Positions 33,780-45,500 of a stretch of 64,000 nucleotides of DNA are shown piece by piece. This DNA comes from a virus. The stretch is from positions 1 to 64,000 of IMG/VR virus record IMGVR_UViG_3300008262_000100; one strand, 5' to 3'. Under the pieces are notes generated by a model. It searched no databases, was not told the DNA's origin, and saw only the letters and a program-made list of their open reading frames with translations. Both the position numbers and the translations under genes were made by a program. Numbering within the stretch: the first letter of the stretch is position 1; every line of letters starts with the position of its first letter.

Positions 33780-35606
33780 ATGTCAGCACAAGATCAAAAT
33801 ACCGGCGACAAACCAATACTACCTGCGTTTCCGTGTTTAGCTAGAGTAGTTAGCTACGCAGATTCAACATTTATGGGGCGCCTTGAAGTAATGCTTCTTA
33901 GGCAAGGCCCTGGCAACACAGAATCAACTACACAAGTAGTACAAGTTGATATGATTAGTCCATTTTGGGGTAATACCGGAAGAAAATTTGTTACGGCAGA
34001 CCCAGATGATTACAATAGTACTCAAAAGTCTTACGGTATGTGGTTTATACCGCCGGACTACGGTTCTACAGTTGTAGTAATTTTCTTAAACGGTGATCCG
34101 TCGAGGGGGTATTGGCTTGGTGGCGTCCCTAGCGAGCATATGAATTTTAGTGTACCTGGACTAGCCGCAACAGAATTTGTAGTAGAACAAGACGGAGAAA
34201 AAGACAACAAAGGCAACGCACCTAGATTGCCAGTAGCCGAGTTTAACAAAGAAGTTAACAATCCAGAATTTAAAGTTGGCGATGAAACTAAAACAAAAAA
34301 ACCAAAGCATCCTTTTGCTGATATACTAACAGAGCAAGGGCTAGTTCTCGATGATATTCGAGGAATTACAACTAGTAGTGCAAGACGAGAAGCACCAAGC
34401 CAAGTATTCGGAGTATCAACACCGGGCCCAGTAGACTATAAAGACGGTGCAACACGAGGTCCGGTAGGAAAAGAAGAAAGCGAGTATCCAAATGCATTTG
34501 TAAGTCGGCTCGGCGGCAGCACATTTGTTATGGATGACGGCGATACTACGTTTAGGAGAAGGAAAAAAGCATTTGAAGGCCCTCCAGATTATGCTGCAAT
34601 TCTAAACAAAGAATTTGACGGCCTTCCAGATGTCCCTCATAACGAATTAATTAGACTGAGAACAAGAACCGGGCATCAAATTTTATTACATAATTCGGAA
34701 GATTTAATTTATATTGGCAATGCCAGAGGTACTAGTTGGATAGAATTGTCCAGCGACGGAAAGATAGACATCTATGCAGAAGACAGCATTAGTGTACACA
34801 CTAAACAAGATATTAATTTCTTAGCAGACCGAGATATTAACTTTGAAGCAAAACGAAATTTTAATATTAAAGTTGGCGAAGAGATGCATACTCATGTTAT
34901 TAAAAATCAATTGTTAGTAGTAGACGGTGAGCAACAAACTAAAATTAAAGAAAATGCAAGTTTTACCTATGAAAGCGATTATTTGTCTAGTGCAATAAAC
35001 TACCATGTTACTTCATCTAAAAATTATAATTTAAAAGTTGATGCAGATTTTAATCTTAAGGTAAAAGTCAACGGACAAATTGAAACTACTGGCAACTTAA
35101 ATATTTTAACCACCGGTAATAATTTTATACAAGCAACTAAGAGCACAGAAATCACGTCAGAGTTTAACAGACTTTATGCAAAAAAGATTAATCATATTAA
35201 TGCTGATAGTCAAGTAAGAATTACTGCAAATAACGGCGCAGGTAAAGTGTGGATAAACTCGTCGGCAGAAGCAGAAAAGCAAACAATTGTTCCAAAAGTA
35301 GCAACAGTAGCTACAGAAATTGCCGACGAAGACGTTCCAAAGATATTAAAAACTTTTAGCCTACCAGATGAAACTGGAGAAGAGTTGACACAAGCAATTG
35401 TAACTAGAGTTCCAACCCACGAGCCTTGGCCACATCATGAAAATTTAGATCCCTTAACTTTTAAAGCTGAAGAATTAGATAGGGACTCTAAGGGCAGGTA
35501 TGAAGAAAACGACGAGTCGTTAGTTACTCCGCCTGACAGTTGGAAATCTTACACTACAGTTTATGATACATTCAATCCTCCTCCTCCCGAGGAAGAAGAA
35601 CAATAA
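33780..35606 (+). CDS. 5: Baseplate central spike/hub protein gp5 without lysozyme domain
   Basis: Residues 15-125 form an OB-fold (FPCLARVVSYAD, GRLEVMLLRQGPG, DYGSTVVVIFLNGDPSRGYW). The segment 130-270 is a linker. The region from about 290 on is the VgrG/gp5-like beta-helix (ELIRLRTRTGHQILLH, then GTSWIELSSDGKIDIYAED followed by repeated short strands). T4 gp5 carries a lysozyme domain between OB-fold and helix; no lysozyme-like Glu...Asp/Thr motif is apparent in the linker here. It would form the trimeric spike that pierces the outer membrane. The peptidoglycan enzyme must be elsewhere. Confidence 0.85.
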   Translation: MSAQDQNTGDKPILPAFPCLARVVSYADSTFMGRLEVMLLRQGPGNTESTTQVVQVDMISPFWGNTGRKFVTADPDDYNSTQKSYGMWFIPPDYGSTVVVIFLNGDPSRGYWLGGVPSEHMNFSVPGLAATEFVVEQDGEKDNKGNAPRLPVAEFNKEVNNPEFKVGDETKTKKPKHPFADILTEQGLVLDDIRGITTSSARREAPSQVFGVSTPGPVDYKDGATRGPVGKEESEYPNAFVSRLGGSTFVMDDGDTTFRRRKKAFEGPPDYAAILNKEFDGLPDVPHNELIRLRTRTGHQILLHNSEDLIYIGNARGTSWIELSSDGKIDIYAEDSISVHTKQDINFLADRDINFEAKRNFNIKVGEEMHTHVIKNQLLVVDGEQQTKIKENASFTYESDYLSSAINYHVTSSKNYNLKVDADFNLKVKVNGQIETTGNLNILTTGNNFIQATKSTEITSEFNRLYAKKINHINADSQVRITANNGAGKVWINSSAEAEKQTIVPKVATVATEIADEDVPKILKTFSLPDETGEELTQAIVTRVPTHEPWPHHENLDPLTFKAEELDRDSKGRYEENDESLVTPPDSWKSYTTVYDTFNPPPPEEEEQ

Positions 35607-35617
35607 GGAGAGACAAT

Positions 35618-36064
35618 ATGTCTTCTAATGCTAATTTATACGACAAAATAACCTTAACAGGCAAACCAAAAACTGTTTCTAATATTACACCTAAAACATA
35701 TAAAGGTTTTAGCACAGTTAATACATCAACAGAGAATTTTGGATTGTTTGATTTTGAATTAATCAAACAAGATCTTATTAATATGTTTAATATCCGCATG
35801 GGCGAGCGTCTGATGCAACCTGAGTTTGGTACTATTATATGGGACCTATTATACGAACCTATGACAGATGAAGTTAAGTATGCAATTCAAGAAAATGTTA
35901 ATACAATTATAAATTACGACCCCCGAATAAGAGCAGAGCAGGTAATTGTAACACCGTATGAAAGCGGAATACAAATAGAATGTGTGCTATCATATTTGCC
36001 CTATAACATACAACAATCATTGCAAATTAGATTTGACCAAGAAAACGGATTGTTGATGGCATAA
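35618..36064 (+). CDS. 25: Baseplate wedge protein gp25
   Basis: A 148-aa protein similar in size to T4 gp25 (132 aa). It has the family's core: FDFELIKQDLINMFNIRMGE, a MQPEFGTIIWDLLYEPM stretch at about residues 66-82, and a DPRI turn near 101-104. gp25 has a lysozyme-like fold without activity and bridges wedge and tail sheath. The start follows an AAGGAGAGA ribosome-binding site, and the gene sits between gp5 and gp6 as in T4-like phages. Confidence 0.9.
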   Translation: MSSNANLYDKITLTGKPKTVSNITPKTYKGFSTVNTSTENFGLFDFELIKQDLINMFNIRMGERLMQPEFGTIIWDLLYEPMTDEVKYAIQENVNTIINYDPRIRAEQVIVTPYESGIQIECVLSYLPYNIQQSLQIRFDQENGLLMA

Positions 36065-36085
36065 TATATGCACTTAATTGTATTC

Positions 36086-36093
36086 GATAAATA
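36086..36093 (+). promoter_or_regulatory. Late promoter box GATAAATA for gp6
   Basis: GATAAATA on the plus strand, 21 bases upstream of the gp6 start, in a 49-base AT-rich gap. It gives gp6 and the giant gene an additional late start. Confidence 0.5.
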
Positions 36094-36113
36094 TTGATAT
36101 AATAGGATAAATC

Positions 36114-39100
36114 ATGAGTGTTACCAATAGACAGAATAGATTACTAGTTACACAAGACTGGAAAAAAGTTTATCAATCTTTTAAAAACGCAGATTTTCAA
36201 AGCTACGATTTTGAAAATTTACGTCGTACAATGATTGATTATATTCGAACTAACTATCCTGAAGATTTCAACGACTATATTGAGTCAAGTGAATATCTTG
36301 CACTTATTGATTTAATTGCTTTTTTAGGGCAAAGTATTGCATTTAGAGTTGATCTAAATGCTCGCGAAAACTTTTTAGAATTAGCAGAACGTCGTGACAG
36401 TGTATTACGCCTAGCACGGATGATTAGTTATAATGCTAAACGCAATATTCCAAGCCAAGGACTTTTAAAGTTTACTACAATTTCAACAACTGAGAATGTT
36501 ATTGACAGCAACGGTAGAAATCTTGCTAATCAAACAGTATCTTGGAACGACCCAAGTAATTCAAACTGGTATGATCAGTTTATTAAAATAATTAATGCCG
36601 CACTACCCGGCACTCAACAATTTGGTAATCCAGCAGATAGCGGTAATGTCTACGGCATACCAACAGAACAATATAGATTTCAAAGTTCAAATACTAATGT
36701 TCCGATTTATGCTTTTACTAAAATTGTAGATGGACGATCTATGAATTTTGAAATTACTAGTACAGTATTTTCAAATAACGGATACATTTACGAAGAACCA
36801 CCAAAACTTGGAAACAAATTATCTTTTATATATAGAGATGATGGCCGTGGATTAGGTAGTGCCTCTAGCGGATTCTTTTTAAACTTTACAGAAGGTACTC
36901 TGAATACAGGTACTTTTACTATTAATCAACCTAGTAGTAATCAATCTGTTGACATAGATGCACAAAATATTAATAATAACGATGTTTGGTTGTATAGTTT
37001 AGACACTATTGGTGCAGAATCAAATTTGTGGACTCAGGTATCTAACTTTAAAGGTAACAACGTAATTTATAATAGTATTAATAAAGATATAAGAAACATT
37101 TATTCCGCAATTACTAGAGCAAATGACACTATTAGTTTGCAGTTTAGCGATGGAATATTTGGTGATTTACCTCGAGGCACTTTTAGAACTTATTATAGAA
37201 CTAGCAACGGATTGCAATATACAATTAATCCAAGAGATATAAGAAATGTTTCTATTAACATAAATTATTTTTCAGCTCAAGGCCAGCAACAAACTTTAAC
37301 AGTTACTCTTGCACTGTCTTCAAGTGTTTCTACTTCGTCTGTTACGGAGTCAAACGAAAGCATAAAAGCAAATGCACCTGCAAACTACTACACTCAAAGT
37401 AGAATGATTACAGGAGAAGACTATAACATTAGTCCGTTAGCTGTAAGTTCTCAAATAGCAAAAATTAAAGCCGTTAACAGATCAAGTAGCGGTGTTAGCA
37501 GATATTTTGATCTAGCAGACCCTACTGGCAAATACAGTTCTACAAAATTATTTGCTGATGACGGAATTCTATATACTGAAAACTACAATGGTAGTTTAAG
37601 ATTTAGTTACAAGAATAAAACTGATATCGAAGGCATCGTATACAATGATGTTTATGATTTATTAAGACGTCCTAATCTAAAACATTTTTATTATTCTAAT
37701 AATGTAAGTTTAATTACGGCTAGTTTAAATGTTGTGTGGAACATGGTGACACAAGATACTGGCATGTCTACCGGGTATGTTGGAAATTTAACAGATGGAA
37801 TCATTTATAAAGTTGGATCATTTACTCCAACTGATTTAAAATTTTTAAAACCAAATGCACTTGTTAAATTCAACGCTCCACCTGGTTATTATTTTGATAC
37901 AAATAAATCTAACAAGCTAGTGTTAGGGTCGTCTGCTGAAAAAGGCGCCTTAACGTCTATTTGGGCAGAAGTTATTAGTGTAGTCGACGACGGAACAGCA
38001 TCGGGCAAAGGTGTATTAAATTCAGGATTTGGCCCAATAACACTTAATAAGACAGTTCCTAGTAACTCAATTATTAGTGAAGTCATTTCTCCATGGAGAA
38101 TGTCTATTGAAAGTAGTGTAATTACCACTATGATTGATTTAATCTTCAATAATAAACCGTTTGGTTTGAGATATGACTCTTCAGTCCAACAATGGAAAAT
38201 TGTATTTGAAACTAATTTAAACACGGTTTCAAATTTTAGCCTAGCCAATGCTGGCGATATTACAGGTAAATCGTTAGATGCAAGTTGGATGTTGTTGTTT
38301 ACAACGGACAACGAGTTTTATACTATAACCACTCGAGAGCAACAGTATATTTTTGAAAGTGAAAATCAATTAAGATTCTTCCTTGACGATCAATCAGATA
38401 TCTACGACAGCACTACACGATTAGTTATTAAAGATACGTTATCAGTATTAGGAATCAATTCTCAACCAGACACAAATATGCCTTATACAGTTGATCATAT
38501 TTGGGAAATAGTGTCAGAGTTTAACGGATTAGATGGATATGTTGATAATAAAAAAATCATTGTAAGTTTTGCCGATTCAGACAATAACAGCGTTGTTGAT
38601 AACCCTGACTTATTCTTAAATATTGTATCACCGTTAACTAACGTTACTAAAAAATATATTTTACAAGAAAAATATACAATAGCTGAAGGCCAGGATGATT
38701 ATAGATATGTTTCTAATCACGATGATAAAGTTATTATTTTAGATAGCGAAGGGTCTGTTGGATCAAAACAAAAATACGTTGCAGGCCAACACTTTTATTT
38801 TATTGATAAAAAAGTTGTAAAACAATTGAACTCAACAAAAGACGAACTTATTCCTAGTTTAAATTATAAACTTTTTGTTGGAAGAGATAGTTTAAAGTTT
38901 CAATATAATCATTATGCAAAGTATGATTCAAGAATTGACCCAGGCGTGAGCAATTTAATTGATGTATTTGTATTAATTAAGAATTACGATATTGCATTTA
39001 GACAATGGTTACTCAAACCAACACTCTCTAAACCATTGCCCCCTAGCTCGGCTGAGATATTTGACTCAATTTCACCAGAGTTAAACTTAATAAAATCAAT

Positions 39101-39581
39101 AAGCGATGAAATAATTTATCATCCGGCAAGCTACAAGATACTTTTTGGATCAATGGCCGAGTTAGAATTGCAAGCAAGTTTTAAGGTTGTTAAAAATCCT
39201 TCACAGGTCATATCAGATAGCGATATAAAGTTACAAGTTGTTACAGCCATTAACCAATTTTTTAATTTAAGCAATTGGGAATTTGGCGACACATTCTATT
39301 TTACAGAGTTAGCTACCTACGTAACTTCTACTCTAGCACCAAACATAGCAAATTTTGTTATTGTTCCTAGAAAAGAAGGTTTAAATTTTGGTAGTCTTTT
39401 TGAAGTTAAATCTGCAAGTGATCAGTTGTTTATAAGTGGAGCAACTGTTGACGATGTTGAAGTTGTTACAGGATTAACATCAAGTTCTATTAAAGCAATA
39501 ACTAGTACACAAGCAGATGCGGTTAACATCACCCAACAAAATGTTACAAGTTCACCCTACGGAGTAATGAATGGCAGATAA
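36114..39581 (+). CDS. 6: Baseplate wedge protein gp6
   Basis: A 1155-aa protein. Its N-terminus has the strong gp6 family signature (FENLRRTMIDYIRTNYPEDF, then SEYLALIDLIAFLGQSIAFR and ENFLELAERRDSVLRLARMI at about residues 35-105). The C-terminal 200 residues return to family-like helical and strand content. T4 gp6 is 660 aa, so about 500 residues are inserted in the middle, mostly beta-rich. gp6 forms the inner ring that ties wedges together. Its end overlaps the next gene by 11 bases. Confidence 0.93.
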   Translation: MSVTNRQNRLLVTQDWKKVYQSFKNADFQSYDFENLRRTMIDYIRTNYPEDFNDYIESSEYLALIDLIAFLGQSIAFRVDLNARENFLELAERRDSVLRLARMISYNAKRNIPSQGLLKFTTISTTENVIDSNGRNLANQTVSWNDPSNSNWYDQFIKIINAALPGTQQFGNPADSGNVYGIPTEQYRFQSSNTNVPIYAFTKIVDGRSMNFEITSTVFSNNGYIYEEPPKLGNKLSFIYRDDGRGLGSASSGFFLNFTEGTLNTGTFTINQPSSNQSVDIDAQNINNNDVWLYSLDTIGAESNLWTQVSNFKGNNVIYNSINKDIRNIYSAITRANDTISLQFSDGIFGDLPRGTFRTYYRTSNGLQYTINPRDIRNVSININYFSAQGQQQTLTVTLALSSSVSTSSVTESNESIKANAPANYYTQSRMITGEDYNISPLAVSSQIAKIKAVNRSSSGVSRYFDLADPTGKYSSTKLFADDGILYTENYNGSLRFSYKNKTDIEGIVYNDVYDLLRRPNLKHFYYSNNVSLITASLNVVWNMVTQDTGMSTGYVGNLTDGIIYKVGSFTPTDLKFLKPNALVKFNAPPGYYFDTNKSNKLVLGSSAEKGALTSIWAEVISVVDDGTASGKGVLNSGFGPITLNKTVPSNSIISEVISPWRMSIESSVITTMIDLIFNNKPFGLRYDSSVQQWKIVFETNLNTVSNFSLANAGDITGKSLDASWMLLFTTDNEFYTITTREQQYIFESENQLRFFLDDQSDIYDSTTRLVIKDTLSVLGINSQPDTNMPYTVDHIWEIVSEFNGLDGYVDNKKIIVSFADSDNNSVVDNPDLFLNIVSPLTNVTKKYILQEKYTIAEGQDDYRYVSNHDDKVIILDSEGSVGSKQKYVAGQHFYFIDKKVVKQLNSTKDELIPSLNYKLFVGRDSLKFQYNHYAKYDSRIDPGVSNLIDVFVLIKNYDIAFRQWLLKPTLSKPLPPSSAEIFDSISPELNLIKSISDEIIYHPASYKILFGSMAELELQASFKVVKNPSQVISDSDIKLQVVTAINQFFNLSNWEFGDTFYFTELATYVTSTLAPNIANFVIVPRKEGLNFGSLFEVKSASDQLFISGATVDDVEVVTGLTSSSIKAITSTQADAVNITQQNVTSSPYGVMNGR

Positions 39582-42500
39582 AACAAATCCAAATGCAAAT
39601 TTTGGAAACATAACATCGGCAGACTTTTTGCCAAAGTTTTATCAAACTACGGCAAATAAAAAGTTTTTACAGGCAACAGTAGATCAATTAATTCAACCTG
39701 GCACTGTTAAAAAAATTAATGGATACATTGGTCAAGAAAACGCCAAGGCTACCTCCGGAGATGATATTTTTATTAAAGCTGCTAATAGTGTCCGACAGCA
39801 GTACCAGCTTGAACCGGGATTTATAGTAACTGACGAATTAGGTAATAATAATTTTTTTAAAGATTATCAAGATTATATTAACCAACTAGGGGTGTTTGGT
39901 GGTAATACTAAAGATCATTCTAGATTAAATCAACAAGAGTTTTATTCTTGGGATCCACATATTGATTGGGATAAGTTTGTAAATTTCCAAAATTATTATT
40001 GGTTGCCGTACGGACCAGACGCTATAGAAATTTCCGGCCAACAAGAAAAAATTGAAAGTGTTTATAAAGTAAGATTAGAATCACAGTTAAGCAATAATGC
40101 TTATATTTTTACTCCTGACGGCTTTGAGAGAAATCCTTCATTAAAACTTTACAAAGGTCAAACTTATATTTTTGAAATTGATAGTCCTAGTAATCCTTTT
40201 GTTATTAAAACACACAGGTCTTCAGGTACATTAGACAAATATCTAAGTGATCTTCTTGTTTATAAAACAGCAGACGAAAAAATTACAGAAGCTGTTGAAA
40301 GCGGAACTATTACATTTACTGTTCCGTTTGACTGCCCTGATATTTTATTTTATGTTAGCACAACAGATGTGAATGTTGGCGGAGTAATCTATGTAACATC
40401 AATTGAAGAAAATACATCAATTAATGTTGAAGAAGAAGTACTAGGTAAAAAGAACTATCATCTTCCTGCCGGATTTAATCTTAGCAACGGCATGAAGGTA
40501 AGATTTGTTGGAAATGTTACACCGGAAAAATATAAAGACACTAACTGGTATGTAGAGGGTGTAGGCAATGAGATATCTTTAATTAACGAAAAAGATTTAG
40601 ATATTGTTGGCAAATATACAGATATAGAGTCTGTGTTATTTGATAGCACCCCATTTGATAGTTTACCTTTTAGCGATGCAACAACATTTGCAGGCCAAAA
40701 AGATTATATTGTTATTAATCGTGCAAGCTCTGATAGGAATCCTTGGTCAAGATATAATAGATGGTTTCACAAAGACGTTGTTGAAACTAGTGCTAAAATA
40801 AATGGACAAAATACTGCAAACTTGGACCAAGATGCTAGAGCTGTTAGGCCTATTATTGAATTTGAAGCAGGCTTAAAATTATTTAATTTTGGTTTAAATT
40901 CCATTTCAAATATTGACCTAATTGACACGTTTACAAAAGACGTTTTTTCAAATATTGAAGGTCAATTGGGGTACAATATTGACGGTGTTCAAATAATTGA
41001 AGGACATAGAATTTTATTTGTTGCCGACGAAGATATTTTAGTTAACAACAAAATATATCGAGTTGAATTTTTAACCTACGAAGGCGAAAGAAGAATACAC
41101 TTGCAAGAAGAAGTTTCTCCTAATATCAACGACGTATTGGTTATTGATGCTGGAGAAATAAATCAAGGGTTGGCCTATTGGTTTAATGGCACATCTTGGG
41201 ATTTAGCCCAGCAAAAAAATACAGTAAATCAACCTCCTCTATTTGATGTTTTTGATAATAATTTAATTAGCTTTGGTGATGTAACAGAGTATCCAGGATC
41301 AACTTTCATTGGTACAAAAATATTTTCTTACAAAATTGGTCTAGGATCTAATGATTTAAAATTAGGATTTCCTTTAACTTATAAAAATATTAGTAACATT
41401 GGTGATATTGTATTTGAGTTTAATCTTTCTTGGGATACATTTCAATATAAGACAGACAGTAATCTGGTAACACAAAAAATTGATGTTGGATATTTGTATA
41501 AAAAATCTAATTACAGCCACAATTATATTAACGGTTGGCAAACTTGTAAGACAACTACAACACAAGCAGCAATTAGAATATACAAAAATTCTAATATTAC
41601 AAATAATTTTAAGTTAGACATCTTTGACAATGTTGATCAGCTAGAAGATCTCATAATTAAAGTTTACGTCAACGGAGTTAGATTAGATGGTGCTAAGTGG
41701 TCTTTAATTACAAATAATAGTTTTAAAGAAATATTGTTAAATGAAGACATTAAAACATCTGATGTATTGACAATAAAAGCATATACAGCTCAACCTGTAA
41801 ACAACAATGGGTATTATGAAGTCCCAATAAATTTACAGAACAATCCATTAAATGAACCAGTTCAACTGTTCACATTAGGTGAAGTTATTGATCATGTATC
41901 TTCGATAGAAAATAATGTTCCTTTTACTGGACCGTTAAGAGATTTAGGAAATATTACTCAGTACGGAACACGATTTGTACAACACAGTGGGCCATTAAGT
42001 TTAGCAATTTACCATTTAACAAATGAGAAAAATAATATTGTAAAAGCAATAGAATTAGCTCGAGACGACTACGGTAAATTTAAACGACAATTTATTTTAA
42101 TTGCTGACAAGTTTGGAGAAGATATTGATATACCTTCACAGGTAGATAAGATTCTTCAAATTATGAATAAAGACAAGCCTAAAAATAGTCCTTACTATTT
42201 TAGCGACATGGTTCCTTTTATTTCTTGTGTTAGCAATGAGTATGAAGTTATTGATTCAAGAATAAAAACATATCCATTAATTAATAATTTTAACCTAGAT
42301 ACTTTATCATCAAGAGCTGTATTAGTATACATTAACGGAACACAAAAACTTGCAAGAAAAGATTACACATTTAATGATCAAGGGTTTATTGTTATCACAT
42401 CTTCTATTAATGTAGGAGATAAGATTAAAATTTGTGAGTATGAAAATACAAGTGGCTGTTTTATGCCACCTACTCCTACTAAATTAGGTTTGTGGCCTGC

Positions 42501-45500
42501 CTACGAACCAAAAATTTATCTTGATACTAGTTTAGTAACACCTAGGGTAATGATACAAGGACATGACGGTAGTCAAATTTTAGCTTACGGTGACTATAGG
42601 GATGTTTTATTATTAGAGTTAGAAACAAGAATATTTAATAATATTAAAGTTACATACGATACATCTATTTTTGACATATGGGATATTGTTCCCGGATATA
42701 ATAGAAAAAATAATTATTCTTTAGAAGAATACAACAATGTTCTTGCTCCTTCTTTTTATAAGTGGAGTAGTTTAGTAAATAAAGATTTTACAAAACCTTT
42801 AAGTTTTGATAAAACTAATTCTTTAACTTTTAATTATAAAGATAACTTTTCACTTAACGGAACTGATGTTCCAGGATACTGGAGAGGAATTTATAGATGG
42901 ATGCTAGATACTGATCGTCCAAATATTGCCCCGTGGGAAATGTTAGGATTTTCAATACAGCCAACATGGTGGGAAGATGTATATGGTCCTGCTCCGTACA
43001 CTAGTGACAATTTAATTCTATGGAACGATTTAGCAGACGGTATTATTAGAGAACCTAACAGTCCTGCTGTTTCAAACAAAAAGTTTCAAAGACCATTTTT
43101 AAAAACAAACATTCCTGTTAACGATCAAGGAAACATTATAAGTCCTGCCACTTCAGGATTGGTCAACGGCGTTATTATGCCGTCAATCGTTGACAATTTT
43201 GTCTTTGGCGATGTTAGCCCAGTTGAAGCAGCATGGCGCCGTAGTAGTTATTATTCTTTTAGTGTTATATTAGCAGCTATTTTATTACAACCAGCTAAAA
43301 CATTAGGTTCTTGTTTTGACTTATCAAGAACTAAAAGGAATCTTGCAGGACAGTTAATTTACTCAGACACTGGATTACGTATAGCACCGTCGGACCTTAA
43401 AATACCAAACGTCTACACAAGTACTGAACGAACACAAACAGCTGGCTTAATTAATTACATAATTGATTACATCGTAAGCGATAATTTAAGTTTGTACAAT
43501 GCCTACATTTACGATCTTAAAAATTTGCAGGCAAGACTTACTCACAGAATAGGCGGCTTTACTAGTAAAGAAAAATTTAATTTACTGTTAGACAGTAAAA
43601 CTCCAACCAGTAAAGGAAGCGTGTTTATACCGCAAGAAGACTATTCAATTATATTGAACAGTTCAAGTCCAATTAAAAAGTTAAGTTATAGTGGTGTTAT
43701 AATTACAAAATTACCTATTGGGTTTGGCACTGGCTTTGGATTTGAAGTTAAGGGCTACAGCAAAACAACCCCATACTTTATCTATTACCCATATACACAA
43801 CCTGGTAGTATAGTAAACGTTGGCGGGATATCAGAGGCATTTACAACTTGGTCAACAAATTCTCGCTATGCCGCAGGAAAGATTGTTTCTTATAATAATA
43901 ATTTTTTTAGATCAAAAGTTTTACATACTACAACAGATGAATTTATCCCAACCTTTTACGAAGTATTAGGATCCCTACCAGTTGTAGGCGGCCAAACAGC
44001 GTACATAAGAGATACATGGGATAAAACTAGTCCACAAACTATACCCTATGGTACAACATTTTATACGATTCAAGAAGTAGTTGATTTTCTATTAGGCTAC
44101 GGAGAATGGCTAAAAGATCAAGGCTTTGTATTTGATGATTTTAATACGGCTATGGAAGCAATAGCTAATTGGGAAACTAGTGCAAAAGAGTTTTTGTTTT
44201 GGACTACCCAAAATTGGTCTATAGGCAAGGATAAATGGAAAGAATGGAAACCTAATACATTCATATCTGTGGGGTCAGTAGTTCGATATAATTCAGAGTA
44301 TTACAGGGCAATTGTTGATGCTCAAGAATCGACAATTTTTGTTGAGCAAAATTATGTTAAATTAGACTACTTAACTGACCTAGGAAGTTCAGTTATTAGT
44401 TTAAGTCCTAGTGCAAATAAAATTTCTTTCAAAGCTGAGTTGTCAATTGCAGAAGATATTAGAAATCCTTTTAATCCGTACGAAATCGTTAAGGTAGACG
44501 GAACGCCAATTTTACCAGAATTTATAAATTCTTACAGAAAAGAAAATAACATGAGCTACTCGTCGACTAATGGCGACGGAATTTACGGTGCTTCATTTTA
44601 CTTAATACAAAAAGAACAAGTAGTGGTGTTGAATAACTCTACTATGTTTAATGATACTATCTATAGTACTTCAAGTGGTTATAGACAGCAAAGAATAAAA
44701 GCTGCAGGTTATGTAAGCACTAATTGGCAAGGGTCGTTTGACGTGCCAGGATTTATTTTTGATCAAGCATACATACTTCCTTGGGAACCTTGGAAAGATT
44801 ATGTGCTAGGAGATATTGTTAGATATAAAGAATTTTATTATACTGCCATAACATCTTTGCCAGGAGCTGAAATATTTGATCTTGAAAGTTGGACAAAATT
44901 AGACAAAACTCCAAGCCCGGAATTGTTGCCTAATTGGAATTACAAAGCTACACAGTTTACTGATTTTTATAATCTAGACAGCGACAATTTTGATATTAGT
45001 CAACAAAAAGTAGCGCAACATTTAATAGGTTATCAAAAGAGACAGTACCTTGAAAATATTATTCAAGACGACGTAAGTGAGTTTAAATTTTATCAAGGAA
45101 TGATAGGCGAAAAAGGCACTAATAATGCACTTAATAAATTATTTGATGTCTTAAGTGCCAGCAATAAAGAAAGTGTTGATTTTTTTGAAGAATGGGCTTT
45201 ACGTGTAGGACAGTACGGTGCTAGTCAGTCTTTTGATTCTCTAGAGTTTATTCTGGATGAAAGATTATTTAAAAACAATCCTCAAGGATTTGAACTAGTA
45301 AATGAAACTAACTCAAATACTTTTGATTTTATAATTCGCCAAACTCCGGCAGATGTCTATCTTAAACCGTTAGGGTATAATAGTAAACCTTGGAGATTAT
45401 TAACAAATAATTCTTCTTATTTAAGATCTCCAGGATATGTTAGACCCGACTCTGTTAAACTGTTGTTAAGATCAATTGACGACATAGTTAATGAAGATGT

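Noticed and set aside
35618-36064. gp25 as an active lysozyme
   Set aside because: The gp25 family has a lysozyme-like fold but is a structural wedge protein; no catalytic claim is supported here.
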